Notes under the pieces: generated by a model | The model's database searches: none | The model's input: only the letters and a program-made list of their open reading frames with translations | Told to the model about the DNA's origin: nothing | Origin: Dermatemys mawii | Lineage: Eukaryota > Chordata > Testudines > Dermatemydidae | Reading direction: 5' to 3' | DNA length: 64,000 bases | Assembly (NCBI GenBank): GCA_007922305.1 | Contig: ML677351.1 | Span: forward strand, 10,073,558-10,137,557 | Program-made: the position numbers and the translations under genes | In this document: positions 34,615 through 46,555 of the stretch, piece after piece | Numbering within the stretch: position 1 is the stretch's first letter | Layout: each line of letters opens with the position of its first letter

Positions 34615-34800
34615 TTTTCAGAAGTAAGGGATGGACTTTGGATTCCCAACTTCAGATGCCTTAAAAGGGTCTTGATTTCTGATGATCAGAGCTCAGCACT
34701 TTCTGAGAATCAAGTGTCTGTATGATATCTTAATTTGGCCACCCAAAAATGGAGGGACCCAATATCACTGGCCACCACTTAAATGTAGGACAACAACATG
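34615..34800. repeat. Ancient 'tcagcactttctgagaat' repeat
   Basis: The words 'ggattcccaacttcagatg', 'gagctcagcactttctgag' and 'ggccacccaaaaatggagg' recur at 43255-43440 ('gagctcggcactttctaaa', 'gggtgcctaaaaatgg'). They mark one old dispersed family with a transposon or SINE origin I cannot name. Confidence 0.45.
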
Positions 34801-35848
34801 ATAGCTGCCGACTCCAGCAAGCAAATAGAAGAAACACAGGAAGAATCAGAGCTAAACCAAAATCCTATGTGCTTGATACTTTTCTTGATACTTTTTAGTT
34901 TATATTGATGTCAATCAGGAATATTTTCAATGGAGCCAACTGAGTGAGAATGATGTAAGACTTTTATAAGCAAAAGGAAATCCACATACTTTCCTACCTC
35001 ATAAAGGAAAGTATTGTGCATACCTGCAGAAATCGGTCAGGAATTTAATATTATTCCAGTCAGTATTACCTTAATGGTGGCAAAAGTTTGCACCTTACGT
35101 TAGCAGAGTATAAATATTTAAGTGGACTCTGATGGAAATCAGGTCACCTGCAAATGATGAAATAATATCACCATTGTTATGGATTGCATGTGAATTGGAA
35201 AAGTTGTCCACATATTTCCACATACCATGGCCCTTTACTACAGAACTCATATCATAAAATGTCTCACATACTCCATACTTGTTTCTGTATTAAAGAGGAA
35301 AAGTTCCTCCAATATGTTTCAGGATCTAGTCACTTCCCCACACCCTTGCTGTCTCCTGCATCTCATTTCTCCTTTTATTCCATCTTGCTTGTCAGTCTGC
35401 TTGTCCCAACCCACTTTTGTACTAACCCAGAGAGGTGCTGCTGGCCTGGCAGGAGACAGCCACAATAAACTACTCCCCACCACGGTCCATCTTATGTTAG
35501 CTTTCCCTTTGAACAAAGTACATGGCTGAAGTTGGTTTTAAACATGCTTCCATGATAAGAATATCACTGTACTCTACATAAATGCTAATGCTGAAAATGT
35601 GGCTTTCTTCTTCCACAGCTTTACACCTGCAATATTGTCCCATCAACTTTGGAATAATTTACATTAAATATCTTACATGATTTGCTGGTTAAATATTCCT
35701 ATTGATGTCAACAGGAGTTACTGATATTCAGAGAATGAGGGATGAGATCCATATTAAAACTCTCCTATTGACTGTACAGAAGAAGCACAAAATTCCCAAA
35801 TTTCTAAATGCCATTTCCAATAACTTTTTTTTCCAGGTTATTTTAGAG
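34801..35848. other. Unannotated non-coding DNA
   Basis: No gene. The overlapping frames at 35184-35468, 35227-35529 and 35319-35516 shadow each other on both strands and have no domain. Confidence 0.5.
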
Positions 35849-36024
35849 CAGTGGTTCTCAACCAGCGGCCTGAAGGCTGCTTACTGCCCAACCAACACAT
35901 AGCTGTGGCCTATGTGACATCTCAGGGCCCTATAGATAGCATCTATATTGCATGGATATGACCCACATAACACAGAGAGAGCTGCATATGCTGCCCACAG
36001 TGGTAAATAGGTTGATAACCGCTA
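35849..36024. mobile_element. Short hAT-type MITE with 8-bp target duplication
   Basis: The ends 'cagtggttctcaaccagcgg' and, complemented, 'tagcggttatcaacc' form a CAGTGGTTCTCAACC terminal inverted repeat. The flanks ttttagag (35841-35848) and tattggag (36025-36032) match at 6 of 8. It is 176 bp and non-coding. Confidence 0.75.
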
Positions 36025-37479
36025 TATTGGAGTGTTATTTACAGAGGGGTTCTTTCCTCTAAAGTTATTTGTTTTCTTCGGATTGAAAATGGAAATATTT
36101 ATTCAATACTGAGGTCAAAATTTTATCTTACTGTTTGCTTTCATGTTCGTAATCAACAGTGGAATAACATTGTTTCTTTCTATGCTTTTCAGCATTAATT
36201 ATGACTTATTTAACTCCCTCTTTTCTTACCAATTTGCCTGCCTAGCAAAAAAGAAAAAGAACAATAATATTCCCCAATTCTTTATGGAATTCTAAAGTAA
36301 TACCATTCTTACCTGCGGACCTTAATTTTCAGAATGCTTTTCAGTGTTTTACATAGCTTTTCTGGAATAATTGGCTTCTCTGGCTTAGCCTCGCCTGACT
36401 TCATTCAGTTTAAGTTCTCCAAACAGGATCCTCTGCCTTTTTAGTGTTCCTAGACCTTGAGATGTGTATTCTCTCTAAGAATTCCCCAGTTTCCGACTTG
36501 ATACTTTTTGTTAACTATTCTTTGTAATCCATTTTGAACTCTTAAGAATAGGATTACAGCTGAAGCAGCATTTTGCTTTAACCAATATGCAAATACTGTA
36601 ATTTGCTACCTTTTTTGTTTCCTGCATATATTTATAGTTCTCACAACTTAAAAAAAAAAAAGAATAATTTCTTTGATTTTTGCATTAATAAGTAAGGACA
36701 TTTACATATGTATTCTAGTAAATTCCTCCTGTAAAACTGTTGACAGTTTGCGTTAATTGCCCTTTGTATTATACTTCCTTTGTTTACAGGACATTAGAGA
36801 GAGCCTCCAACAGAGGTCCTACCCAGCTCTCACCATTGTTCATAATAGTTTCTAAGCAGCATTATTAGCCTTATGAAGTCTTCCATTTCTGCATTTCTAT
36901 TTCTATGAAATTTTTATAATTAGGTGTGTGTAATTAAGATTTTCATTAGATTCTCTTAATTCCCCTTGTCCCAGTAAAAATGACAGGCAAATACCTTGAG
37001 ACTTTTTAATGCCTTAATTGTTCCCCAAGAGTTATATTACAAAGTTAGGACCTGATTCATACAAACTTTATGCATCATTTCCCCAGTAATCTTTTTTTTT
37101 AAAAAAACATTTTGTTCATAAATTTGATTTTGCTGAGAAAAGTACAAATACTTCTGATTTACATTAATCCCTTGAGATGAGTTACCATTTCTTCACTCTG
37201 CACCTCATTATGCACAATATGAACTCCAAAGAAGAAGAAAGAATCAGCTAATAATAGCACACACCATGGCCCAATTAACCAAATACATTCGGGTTTGTTG
37301 TTGTTTATTTTAAACTTAAGGCTAAATTCTGTTCTTGGTTGCAACAGTGCACATATGACATGTTGCAATGAAGGTTATTCTGATTCATGGCAATGTAACT
37401 GAGAATAGATTTTGATTCTGAAACAGAAACACAAGCACCCATGGCAAGTGATGATCAAGCATCTTCAGACAAAGATTTG
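36025..37479. other. Unannotated non-coding DNA
   Basis: No gene or recognised repeat in 1.45 kb. An A run lies at 36650-36661. Short frames such as 37159-37368 have no domain. Confidence 0.5.
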
Positions 37480-40400
37480 TCAATCTAGACAGGTGGGCTT
37501 TAAACCAGGCTCCAAGGGGACAAGTGAAAAAGAACTACAGGTAAGTAGAAAAAAGGTGACCTTCCCAGAGGGCTGGAAATTTTGGCTTGGGAGGTAATGG
37601 AAAATTACAACAGAGTCATAAAATCAACAAGAGAGAAATAATAGGGGAAACTGTGGAACATCTTAGGTGTATGTACACAAATGTAGAAGAGTATGGGGAA
37701 TAAAGATGAAAAACTAGTAATCTTAGCACATAAACTAAATTAAAAATTAATTGGCATCACAGTTTTCTCAAATGGAATATTGATGTAGATTATAGCTTGA
37801 AAGGAGGGACAGCAGGAAATTGAGGGGGACGTGCTGCATTGTACATCAAGAACATTATACACTTGTTCTGAAGTTCAGAAGAAGGTGAAAGGCAGACCAA
37901 ATCAAAGTTATTTAGTGAAGATAAAATAATAGGGCAATATCCTGGTAGGGGTCTGCTATCCATCACCAAATCAGGAAGAAAAGGTGGGCGAGACATTTCT
38001 AGCAAAGCAAAACAACAAACAAGACAGACACAACAGAAATATCCCAAATAAAAGACCTTGTATTAATGTGGGATTTTTAATGCCCAGACATCTATTGGGA
38101 AAATAATAGCACAAAATACAAACTCTCCAATAAGTTATTGGAATGTGTTGGGAACAGTATCTTATTTCAGAAGACGGAGGAAATAACCAGATTGAGCAGA
38201 CATTTTAGATTTGATTCTGACTCACAGGGACAAATTGGTTGTGACTCTTTAAGGTGGAAGACAATCTGGGTGAAAACAATCATGAAATAATAGTATAAAA
38301 GCACGCTCTCTGGGGTGTCTTCCTAACTGAGCTGGGCCCCACACCAAGCCAATTTCCCACCATAGTCTTGTTCCAGTACAGGCCATAGCCTCTTAGTGCT
38401 TGTAGTGGGCCCTGCCCTTATGGGCCTGTTTAATTTATTTATTGGTGTGAGAAAAGCAAAGTTTAGGTTCAACACAAAAGAGCCCCCCGGGGGTCAATTC
38501 AAAGGCAAATCAACTCCAAATACCTTTAGGGGTACCTGGAAAGCAGTTTTGTTGGAGTCCTTATGATTGGGTAGCCAAGTTAGTCAGTTCCTATTGGACT
38601 TGCGCCTGGGGTTTCTGGGCCTCCTCACAGAGCTGAGGGATTTCTGGCAAAAGTGTTCTTCATGCAGTTTCAGGAATCACTCCCTTCTCAGGGTTTCCTC
38701 CCCTTGCAGTTTCCTCCTTTTAAAGCCATCCTCCCTACCATGTATGACTAGTAGGGCTGGAGGTGCGGGGCTACCTTAGCACACAGTGCCTCCCAAGACC
38801 CCTCCCTGTTTATACACCCCATCACAGATAGGTTTCATTACTCAAAGGGGGAAAAAAAGGAGTGAGAGCAGAATAAGGATAACAGACTTATAAAAAGCAG
38901 ACTTTAACAAACTTACAGAACTGTTAGATGGGTCCCTTGGGAAGAAAATCTAAGGAAAAAGGAGTTCAGGAGAGCCTGCAGTGTTCAGAAGATCTGGCAG
39001 TTTCCCCCCAAAACATTAAACATATAACAGAAAACTAACCTGACATAAAGGAAAGATAGCAAGAGTAATATGAGGCCAATATATCTCTATCAGGAGCTCT
39101 TCAATGACCTGAAAACCAAAAAGGAACACCCTCCCACTCCAAAAGTGGAAACATGGGCAAATTTCTAAGGATGAGTACAAAGAATAACACAAGCATGTAA
39201 GGACAAAATCAGCAAAGCTAAAGGCAGAAAATGAGTTAGATCTATTAAGGGACACAAAAGGCAGTAAGAAGGGTTTATAAATACATTAGGAGCAAGAGAA
39301 GAACAAGAAAATGTGTAAGTTCACTACTTAGCAGGCAGAGAGGACTAATAACACCAACAAGGCTCATGAGTTTAATTACTATTTTGCTTCAGTTATCACT
39401 AAGCAGGCTAATTGGGACCAGATACTTAACACAATTAATATTAATAACAAGAGGGAAGGAATGCAAGCCAGAAAAGGGAAAGTCAAGGTTAAAGAATATT
39501 TAGATAAATTTGTTGTATTCAGGTCAGCAGGGCCCAATGAACTTCACCATAATGTACTTAAGGAAGTAGCTGAAACAATCTCATAACCATTAGTGAATAA
39601 CTTTGAGAACACATAGAGAGGACTAGAGAAGGACAAACATAGTACCTATCTTTAAAAAGAGGAACAAAGAGGACCCAAGGAATTATAGACTAGTCAGTCT
39701 AATTTTAATACCTAGAAAGATACTGAAACAAATTTTAAAATAATCAACTAGATGGAAGCACCTAGAGGATAATAGAGCAATAAGTAATAGCCAATATGGA
39801 TTTATCAGGAACAAATCACCCAAACCTAATGGACAGGCAGGAAGTAGCAGATGTAATTTTACTAAGGATTTTGACATTTAGTAAGGATTTAGTAAGGTCC
39901 ATATGACAGACTCATAAACAACCTAAGGAAATGTGTTCTAGATGAAATTAATATAAGGTAGATGCATAACTGCTTGAAATACTGTATTCAAAGACTTATT
40001 ATCAATAGTTTGCTGTGAAACTGGTTGGATGTAGCTAGTGGGGTCTCACAGGAGTGTATCCTGAGTCCGGTACTATTCAATATTTTAAATTTTGATTACT
40101 TAGATAATGGAGTAGAGAGTGTGCTTATAAAATATTCAAAAGTACCAAGTTGGGAGGGGTTTCAAGCACTTTGGAGGACAGGATTAGAATTCCAAATGAA
40201 CTTGATAAATTGGGCAATTGGTCTGAAAGCAATAAGATGGAATTCAAAAAAAGATAAAGTGCAAAGTAATGCACTTAAAAAGGAAAAATCTAATGAACAA
40301 ATACAAAATGGGGAATAACTGGCTAGGCAGTAGTACTATAAAAGAGGATCGGGGGTCAGAGTGGATCACAAACTGAATATGACTCAAGCAGGTGACAAAG

Positions 40401-40905
40401 TTGTGAAAAAGGCTAATATCATTTGTGAAGTATTAACAGTAGTATCGTATATAAGACATGTGACTTGGGAGGTAATTGTTATATTTTATTTGGCACAGGT
40501 GAGGTGCTATTATTGAAAAAAGTGTGGATTAATTGGAAAGAGTCAGAGGAGAGCAATAAAAATGATAAAAGGTTTAAAGAACTTGATCTATGAGGAAAGG
40601 TTAAAAAAACGGGCATATTTAGTCTTGAGAAAAGAAGACTGAGGTGGGACCTGATTACAGTTTTCAAATATGTCAAGGGCTGTTTCAAAAATGACAATTG
40701 TTGTCTTTGTCCACTGATGCTAAGAAGCAGTAGTGTGTTTAATCTGCGGCCAGGATGAATTGATTTAGATAGCAATAAAAAAACTCCCCAATTATAAGGA
40801 TAATAATGTACTGGAATACGTTATCAAGTGAGGTTAGACATACACCTGTAAAGGTGGCCTAGATTACTTGGTCCAGACTCAACATGAAGGGATGAACTAG
40901 ATCAG
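37480..40905 (+). mobile_element. Old CR1 LINE, near full-length ORF2 relic, split by an LTR
   Basis: Decayed CR1 ORF2 on the plus strand. Positions 37800-38290 match the AP endonuclease region at the DNA level ('cattgtacatcaagaac', 'tacacttgttctgaag', 'atcctggtaggggtctgc', 'ccagacatctattggg'). After the LTR at 38294-38826 the match resumes ('cagcagaataagg'-type words at 38870, 'aagcagactttaacaaac' at 38897). RT region words follow, such as 'gtcagtctaattttaatac' near 39694, 'tactattcaatattttaaat' near 40070 and 'gataaagtgcaaagtaatgc' near 40252. The end lies near 40905 after 'gggatgaactagatc'. It has many stops and indels and is older than the CR1 at 29363. Frames such as 40025-40318 are fragments of it. 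The 5' limit is approximate. Confidence 0.85.
38294..38826 (-). mobile_element. Solo LTR inserted in CR1, minus strand
   Basis: This 533-bp block interrupts CR1 homology exactly. Its left edge follows 'aatag' (38289-38293) and its right edge is followed by 'gatag' (38827-38831), a 5-bp duplication with one change. On the minus strand it begins TGTGATGGGGTGTATAAAC, has a TTTAAAAGG box (complement near 38715) and an AATAAATAAA signal (complement at 38432-38441) about 280 bp later. This is LTR order. The last bases read TA instead of CA, presumably a mutation. No internal gene or second LTR is present, so it is a solo LTR left by recombination. Confidence 0.78.
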
Positions 40906-41150
40906 TGTTTCTAAACCAGAAGTATACATACCCCTGGGCATATGCAGAGGTCTTCCAGAGGGTATGTCAACTCATCTAGATATTGGCTAGCTTTACAACA
41001 GGCTACAACTTCCTGCTCCTCCCTAAAAAACCCAAACCTCTCCCTCAAAACACTAGCAAAGTCAGTACAAACTAAAATGTCATAGAGACAATGACTTGTT
41101 TGTACTGCTCTATATACTATAAATCATGGGCTCTCAACCCTTAGAGTGGT
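40904..41150. mobile_element. Non-autonomous hAT-type element, reversed copy of the 27128 family
   Basis: It begins 'cagtgtttctaaaccagaag', continues 'caactcatctagatattgg' and 'acaatgacttgtttgtactg', and has an end-like 'gggctctcaaccc' near 41130. The same words occur reversed in 27300-27508, for example 'ttgatgtacctctggttgag'. It abuts the CR1 3' end. The right boundary and target duplication are unclear. Confidence 0.6.
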
Positions 41151-42189
41151 CACAAGTGCATGGCTAGCATTAGGGGTGGAAATCAGAACATTTGCCTGGG
41201 GCTCTGCACCACAGGAAGCCCCAATGAAACTAAGTTACATGTTTCAGCCCTGCCGCCCAGGTAGGTCTCAGCTTTTGTATTTAAAGGGATTCACATCCCT
41301 GTCCTTAGATATACCATGATTTCAGGCTTTATTGCAATAAATTCAACTCTCTGTCTCTCTCTCCATAGCTTAAATAAAGCTCTTTCATGTGGCAGGTAAC
41401 TTCAGAAGTTGCTTCTCTAATATTTGTGTCTGGGCTTCCCCTATGCCCATGCAGCCCTCTGCATTTCATGTGTGTTTATTCAGATATTTCAGAAAAGATG
41501 GATCCCTACCACCAACCCTTCTAAGAATCTCTTTAGAATTTCTTGGCTGTATTCTCACTGAGTGAAGAAGCTGAGAGAGAAAAAGTGTAAGCTGCCTCCT
41601 ATGGTGGTGTTCAAGAGGCTGGTATTTAGGATTTGAAGAAATTTACCATTTTCTCCTTCAGTCAGATGCACACTCAGAAGGAAACCACTTGATACATACA
41701 TGCATATATTAAAATTTTTGCCACAGCATTCAGAATTTTTCTAGTACGTGTCATGCATAGCATCACTCCTTATGTAGACTTCTCTAATCTACTAGTAAGC
41801 GTGGAAAAGAGGACAGATTAATATTACCTGGGGACAGTTGCAAGTATTTATAATTGTGATTAAAACAGTTACATGGGAATCTTCTGCAATAATTAACCTA
41901 CTTCTCGAAATCAGGCAATTGAAGCCTTCTTTCCATCCTCTACACACACACAGTCACATATATGCTACTTGTTTCAAACCAATACTTCACAAAGATCAAC
42001 TAAATAATTTATTCAGGGAAATATTATGTTTCCTGTCTTCATTTTCAAAGGAAGTGAGGAAGTGTTGAATAGGGTGGAGGGGGAGTCCTGAGTCCCTCAG
42101 CCACATGAACCCATTGCAAAAATCAAGATGCAAAACATCACCATGATAAAGTAAACTCTTCTATACAGGGATATCTTGGCAGCTATAAA
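41151..42189. other. Unannotated non-coding DNA
   Basis: No gene. Two AATAAA-type signals lie near 41334 and 41374 in a moderately GC-rich stretch ('gggctctgcaccac'), which could be an unrecognised LTR remnant. The frame 41838-42068 has no domain. Confidence 0.4.
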
Positions 42190-42690
42190 GGGTATGTCTA
42201 CACTACAATGTAAGCAGAGGGTTCAAACTCATCCTCAAGCCTAATCCCTCTTCCATCTACACCCAAATCATGCTAATCCAGGGCAATGTCCCTGGACCAC
42301 TGAATATTGAGGGCTGAGACTGAGTCAGTCTGGAATCAGAGTTCAAGCCCTATTGCTTTGTAGTGTAGATGCAGCCCCACTACACTAATGCTCTAGCAGT
42401 CCAGCAACAGTAGTTTACAATTGCTCAGGCTGACTTTCTTCTCCAGCCAATCAAAAGTTTGCTGGATGGTCAAGTTTTCTCACATGGCACCATGAATAAA
42501 GGGCCATACTTTGGGAGGGAGCTAGGAAGTCTGGGAAGTGGGTGCTTAGACTTGGGCCTGCATGGCACGGTGTAGATGCTGGATCCCCAGGATTCAACAA
42601 TTACTAACCTGGGTTTACAAATGAGTGTAGATGATCAGGTCCGAGGTTAACAAACCCAGGGTCTGCTAACATGAATTCTACTAACACAAT
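42190..42690 (+). mobile_element. Harbinger-type non-autonomous element (one end visible)
   Basis: It starts 'gggtatgtctacactacaat', the same terminus as the 5.8-kb Harbinger at 47264-53034 ('aggtatatcttcactgcag' left, 'gggtatgtctacaatgcaat' right). Internal words 'tagtgtagatgcagcccc' and 'ggtgtagatgctggatcc' and 'aacctgggtttac' are typical of these elements. A clean matching right terminus was not found, so the right limit is approximate. Confidence 0.6.
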
Positions 42691-43254
42691 GACTTCAGTC
42701 AAGTTTTGTGCAGGTACAGAGATCCTTGTGCAGAGTGAGCAACTTGCAGGATCAGGGTCTGTGTCTTTTCTTTTCCACTGTCAGTCATCTGTGTCTTTCC
42801 CTGGTGAGAACTTCTTAATGCAAATCAAATAATAATATTTGCTTTACTTAAAAAAAAAAACCCTGCACTTTTTAATAGCTCTCTTGAAAACTATAACTGT
42901 TAGCTTATTTGATTGTGCACATACCATCAGTCTCATTGTGCCACTGATTTTTACACAGGACAACCCATTGTCTTAGCTTCCAGTGAATTTAGGCATCAAA
43001 ACCCATAGTCCTTGAATACATAATCTCCACATTCATCTCTCTCTGTTGGTGGTCAAGGCAGAACCTCTTTACACCTCCCCCATTTCCCTTTTTATGGTTC
43101 TGTGACTCAAAGAGAAAGATAAAACTGTAAGGTTTATATTCTAAGTTCACAATTAATCCAGAGCCTAATAAAGAGAGAATGTTTTTTAAATATTTGCTAA
43201 TATAGCCTCTGTTCATTTGCTGCCTCAGATGTTGACAGTAAAGTATTGAGCCTA
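42691..43254. other. Unannotated non-coding DNA
   Basis: Nothing recognised. An A run lies at 42849-42860. The minus-strand frame 42989-43216 has no domain. Confidence 0.5.
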
Positions 43255-43735
43255 GATTTTCAGGAGTGACTAAAATGTCTCCAACTGGGTTCCTGAAATC
43301 ACTGAAGTAACCTGATTTTCAGAGAATGGGAGCTCGGCACTTTCTAAAAAACAGAGTCCCTTTAGGTGTTTCTAATTGGGTGCCTAAAAATGGAAGTACT
43401 TTTAAAAATGTAGGCCTTGATTTATAAAGGTCTCCTCTTTCAAAACTAGACATTCTTTTTGGTTATGCTTTCTACAGAAATTCAGGATCATTTGTTCTAT
43501 ATTACATTAAAGAGTGTCCAGTATCCTTAAGAAACATTATTTAGCTTAAACATGTTAATTAAGCAATGGGGTTCATATGGGAAATGATTGGTATGGAAGT
43601 TTCAAAGTAGCTACTTATTCAATATGGCTGCAATACTCAAATGGGTGTAAGGGAGTTTGATACCTAACTCCCACTGATTCTGAATGAGATTCAGGTGCCC
43701 AATTCTTCTAAGTTCCTTTGAAAATTTCATTCTAT
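43255..43735. repeat. Two adjacent ancient repeat scraps
   Basis: Positions 43255-43440 share words with 34615-34800 ('agctcggcactttct', 'tgcctaaaaatgg'). Positions 43620-43735 share 'gatacctaactcccactga' and 'ggtgcccaattcttc' with 11128-11300 and 59745-59935. Both are old, non-coding and of unknown class. Confidence 0.45.
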
Positions 43736-45315
43736 ATGGTATTTTCCCCTACAAACTCTCCCAGTTTGCTATCTGTGGCTAGAATTAAGCAAGACTTTGA
43801 TGATTGGAAAATGCATTTTTTTCTGTCCCATTGAACTGAATCATGTGGCCAGATAAACACGATAACAATTTTACCCTTTTGCTTGAATGTCATACAGTTT
43901 TGGATCAGTGCCAAAATGTTGGTATTTGTGAGCAACCATTTCTCTGCCTCAAAGACTGTCTCATGATGACGTTGGAGTCCATGACTGGGGTCATACACCT
44001 TCTATTTGCAACAAGTGCACAACCTGTGGATGTTATGAGATCTTGGTGGCCAGGCTGTGTCCGTTGCCAGTAGTGCGCTCTTCCTCCTACACCTGGCAAG
44101 CTGAGGACAACTTTGTCTCTTTGTGGACTGCGACACACGAAAACATGGCAGTATCACCTTAAGTGTGATACTGTGTTTTTTAAGAAGGTACTGTGATAAG
44201 GCTCAAGAGTAATGATATGTGTTTTAATTTTCTTGGGCTACAACACTTTTTAGATTCTGTATGACTGTAACATAAGGATCCAGATCCTTTCTTCTGAGTC
44301 ACGTTTCTTCTCCTCTGTGTTATGTCTCTCGCTACCCAATAAGCCTCAAGCACCTTCAATAAATTGAATCAAGTTATTATGAAGAGGAGTATATGTGAGG
44401 GAAAACCGTGTCTCTTGAGTATTCCCCAGTTGTTGTCACAACTCCCATTGCCTATCCTCAGTGGTTATTGTGGTTACTGTGTTTACACAGTTATTGCAAT
44501 TGTGTAAACACAAATTTTCATCATGTGCTGATGGGTTCCAATTACATTTTAGCTCCATGCTGGAACTTTCTCTCATTTGAAATGTCAACAGTATTCAGTA
44601 TGATTTAGGTGTCTATGTGGATTAAGCCTTTGTGAAAAAGAACTGTCATATAATGAATTATCAGGTGTAATGCAAACACTTCTGTTGGCAAGTCACTGGG
44701 CCAGACTCCTGAAAGAGATAATGGATAGAAATATTTCATTTTGATGTTTTAATGAATATATGTCATTCCTACTTGTTAAGATTTAAAAGTAACTATTAAT
44801 AAATAGCTTTAGTGAAAGTTAGCAAGTTGTTATGTTTATAGAAAAATGGATCATCAGGAATAACAGATTGTGCTATTATCTACTCATTGTATTTGGTGTT
44901 TAAAAATTATATTTATTTTGATTTATAAAAAATAGCACCTTCCATATTCCTGAGATACCCTTGACATAACTCAAAATGCATCAGAAGTGCAGAAATTTAA
45001 GATAACCAAGTACAAATTCCCCCCCTCAAAACAATCCCTTCCTTCCTTTGCCCATTTTTAAATACTTGGGAGAAAAGATGAGTCCTGCAATGCATTTAGT
45101 GCCGCATTCCTGTGATACAGACTTATGATAATTATTACCACTAGTTATTGCAAATGTGTAAACATTTTATTATTAAATATAATTGGACAGATGCTCAGCC
45201 CTGCTCTAAACGTGCAAAGCAGCCATTAAACCAGTGGATCCGGTTTCCTGAGGAATCCCCATAGGCAGCAGAAACCTGGAGTGCCATATACGAGGGGAGC
45301 ATGGGAAGGGGTATC
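43736..45315. other. Unannotated non-coding DNA
   Basis: No gene is recognised. Between 43732 and 44138 four frames overlap on both strands (60-88 codons), which argues for chance rather than coding. The rest is AT-rich. Confidence 0.45.
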
Positions 45316-46223
45316 ATCTGCAGGGATTGGTATTAGACTCGGAGCTATTCAACATTTTAGTCAATTATCTGGAAGTAGTATAAAATGACTGCTGATAAAA
45401 TCTGTAGATGGAGCAAAGATTGGCAGAATGATAAATAATGAGGAGGGCAACATCAATCAAACAAATCTGGATCACTGGGTAAACTGGGTCCATTCAAACT
45501 AAATGTATTTTAACTCAGCCACATGAAAAGTTATACATCTAGGAACAAGGCATTCAGGCCCTTCCGTCACACTGGGAAACTGCATCCTGGAAAGCAGTGA
45601 CTCTGAAAAGGAACAAGGGGTCATAAAGCACAAGCAAGTGAACATCCCCAATATGATGTTGGTGCACAAAGGGCTCACACAATCTTCGGATGTATAAAGA
45701 GGGCAGTATTGAATAGGAGTAGGGAGGTGATTTTACCTCTCTATACTGCACTGGTGAGACTGACATTGGAATACTGTGTCCAGTTCTGGGATCCACATTT
45801 TAAAAATAATGTTGAAAAGGCAGAAATAGAATTAAGAATAATGTTGATATGGCAGAAAAGGGACACACGCACACATCCACTAAAGGGATTCGAGAACTGG
45901 AGAAAATACCTTATAGAGAGAGACTGAAACAGCATAATTTGTGTAGCTCATGAAAAAAGTTTGAGCATTTACTTGATTACAGTGTATAAGTACCGTCATG
46001 GGGAGAAAATACCAGGTATTAAAGGGCTCTTTAATCTAGCAGAGAAAGACATAACAAGAACCAATGGCTGGAAGCTGAAGCCAGACAAATTCAAATTAGA
46101 AATTAAGCACACATTTTTAACAGTAAGGTAATTAACCATTGGGGTAAGGGGAATAGCAAGGGAAGTCGTAGATTCTTCATTTCTTGAGGACTTTAAAATC
46201 AAATCTGGAAGCTGTTCAGGAAT

Positions 46224-46408
46224 GACAGAGTCCTGTGGCACCTTATAGATTAACAGATGTATTAAAGCATAAGCTTTCTTAGGAGGCATCTGATGAAGTG
46301 GGTATTCACCCATGAAAGCTTATGCTCTAATACATCTGTTAGTCTATAAGGTGTCACAGGACTCTGTCACTTTTGCAGATCCAGACTAACACGGCTACCC
46401 CTCTGATA
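46224..46408 (+). mobile_element. Penelope-type hammerhead element with inverted 5' half and 12-bp TSD
   Basis: This 185-bp insertion lies inside CR1, between two exact copies of ctgttcaggaat (46212-46223 and 46409-46420). Positions 46224-46278 are nearly the exact reverse complement of 46314-46368, so the RNA would fold as a long hairpin. The forward part carries a hammerhead-like core: CTGATGA at 46290-46296, stem II arms 46298-46303/46308-46313 (GTGGGT/ACCCAT) around a 4-nt loop, GAAA at 46314-46317, a short stem III GC-TTAT-GC, then T and C (46326-46327) where cleavage would fall. The 3' end reads 'ggctacccctctgata'. No coding capacity. Confidence 0.85.
46290..46327 (+). ncRNA. Hammerhead-ribozyme-like motif
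   Basis: CUGAUGA, stem II, GAAA, short stem III and UC occur in the right order for a type I/III hammerhead with minimal stem III. Other copies in the window vary the fifth base of the box (CTGATGA versus CTGAAGA), the one position free in the hammerhead consensus CUGANGA. Two caveats: an extra A (46297) lies between the box and stem II, and a conventional stem I is not obvious in the single unit. Activity is not shown. Confidence 0.5.
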
Positions 46409-46555
46409 CTGTTCAGGAATATATGCTTTAGTTAAACACAAATTATTAGGCTCAGTACAGGGGAAACTGGGTAAAAATACAATGGCCTGTGATTTACTTG
46501 AGGTCAAACTAGAAGACCAAATGGTCTCTTCTGGCTTTAACTCTATGAACAGACA

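Larger units (their letters stand above)
45316..46555 (+). mobile_element. CR1 LINE fragment with RT remnants, split by a Penelope-type insertion
   Basis: Plus-strand CR1. The 5' break is near the RT block ('gcagggattggtattagac', then a decayed LFNI segment), and the FADD region is mutated. The frame 45709-45927 encodes PLYTALVRLTLEYCVQFWDP, the thumb-region motif common to CR1 proteins. The 3' part has 'ggctggaagctgaagccag' (46066) and 'acacatttttaacagtaag' (46109), and ends near 46555 after 'tctggctttaactctatga'. A 185-bp hammerhead-type element with its own 12-bp duplication sits at 46224-46408. The CR1 is dead. Confidence 0.9.

Noticed and set aside
43732..44138. Possible exon cluster (frames of 76-88 codons on both strands)
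   Set aside because: Four frames overlap on opposite strands, none has a domain, and no splice-site pattern stands out.
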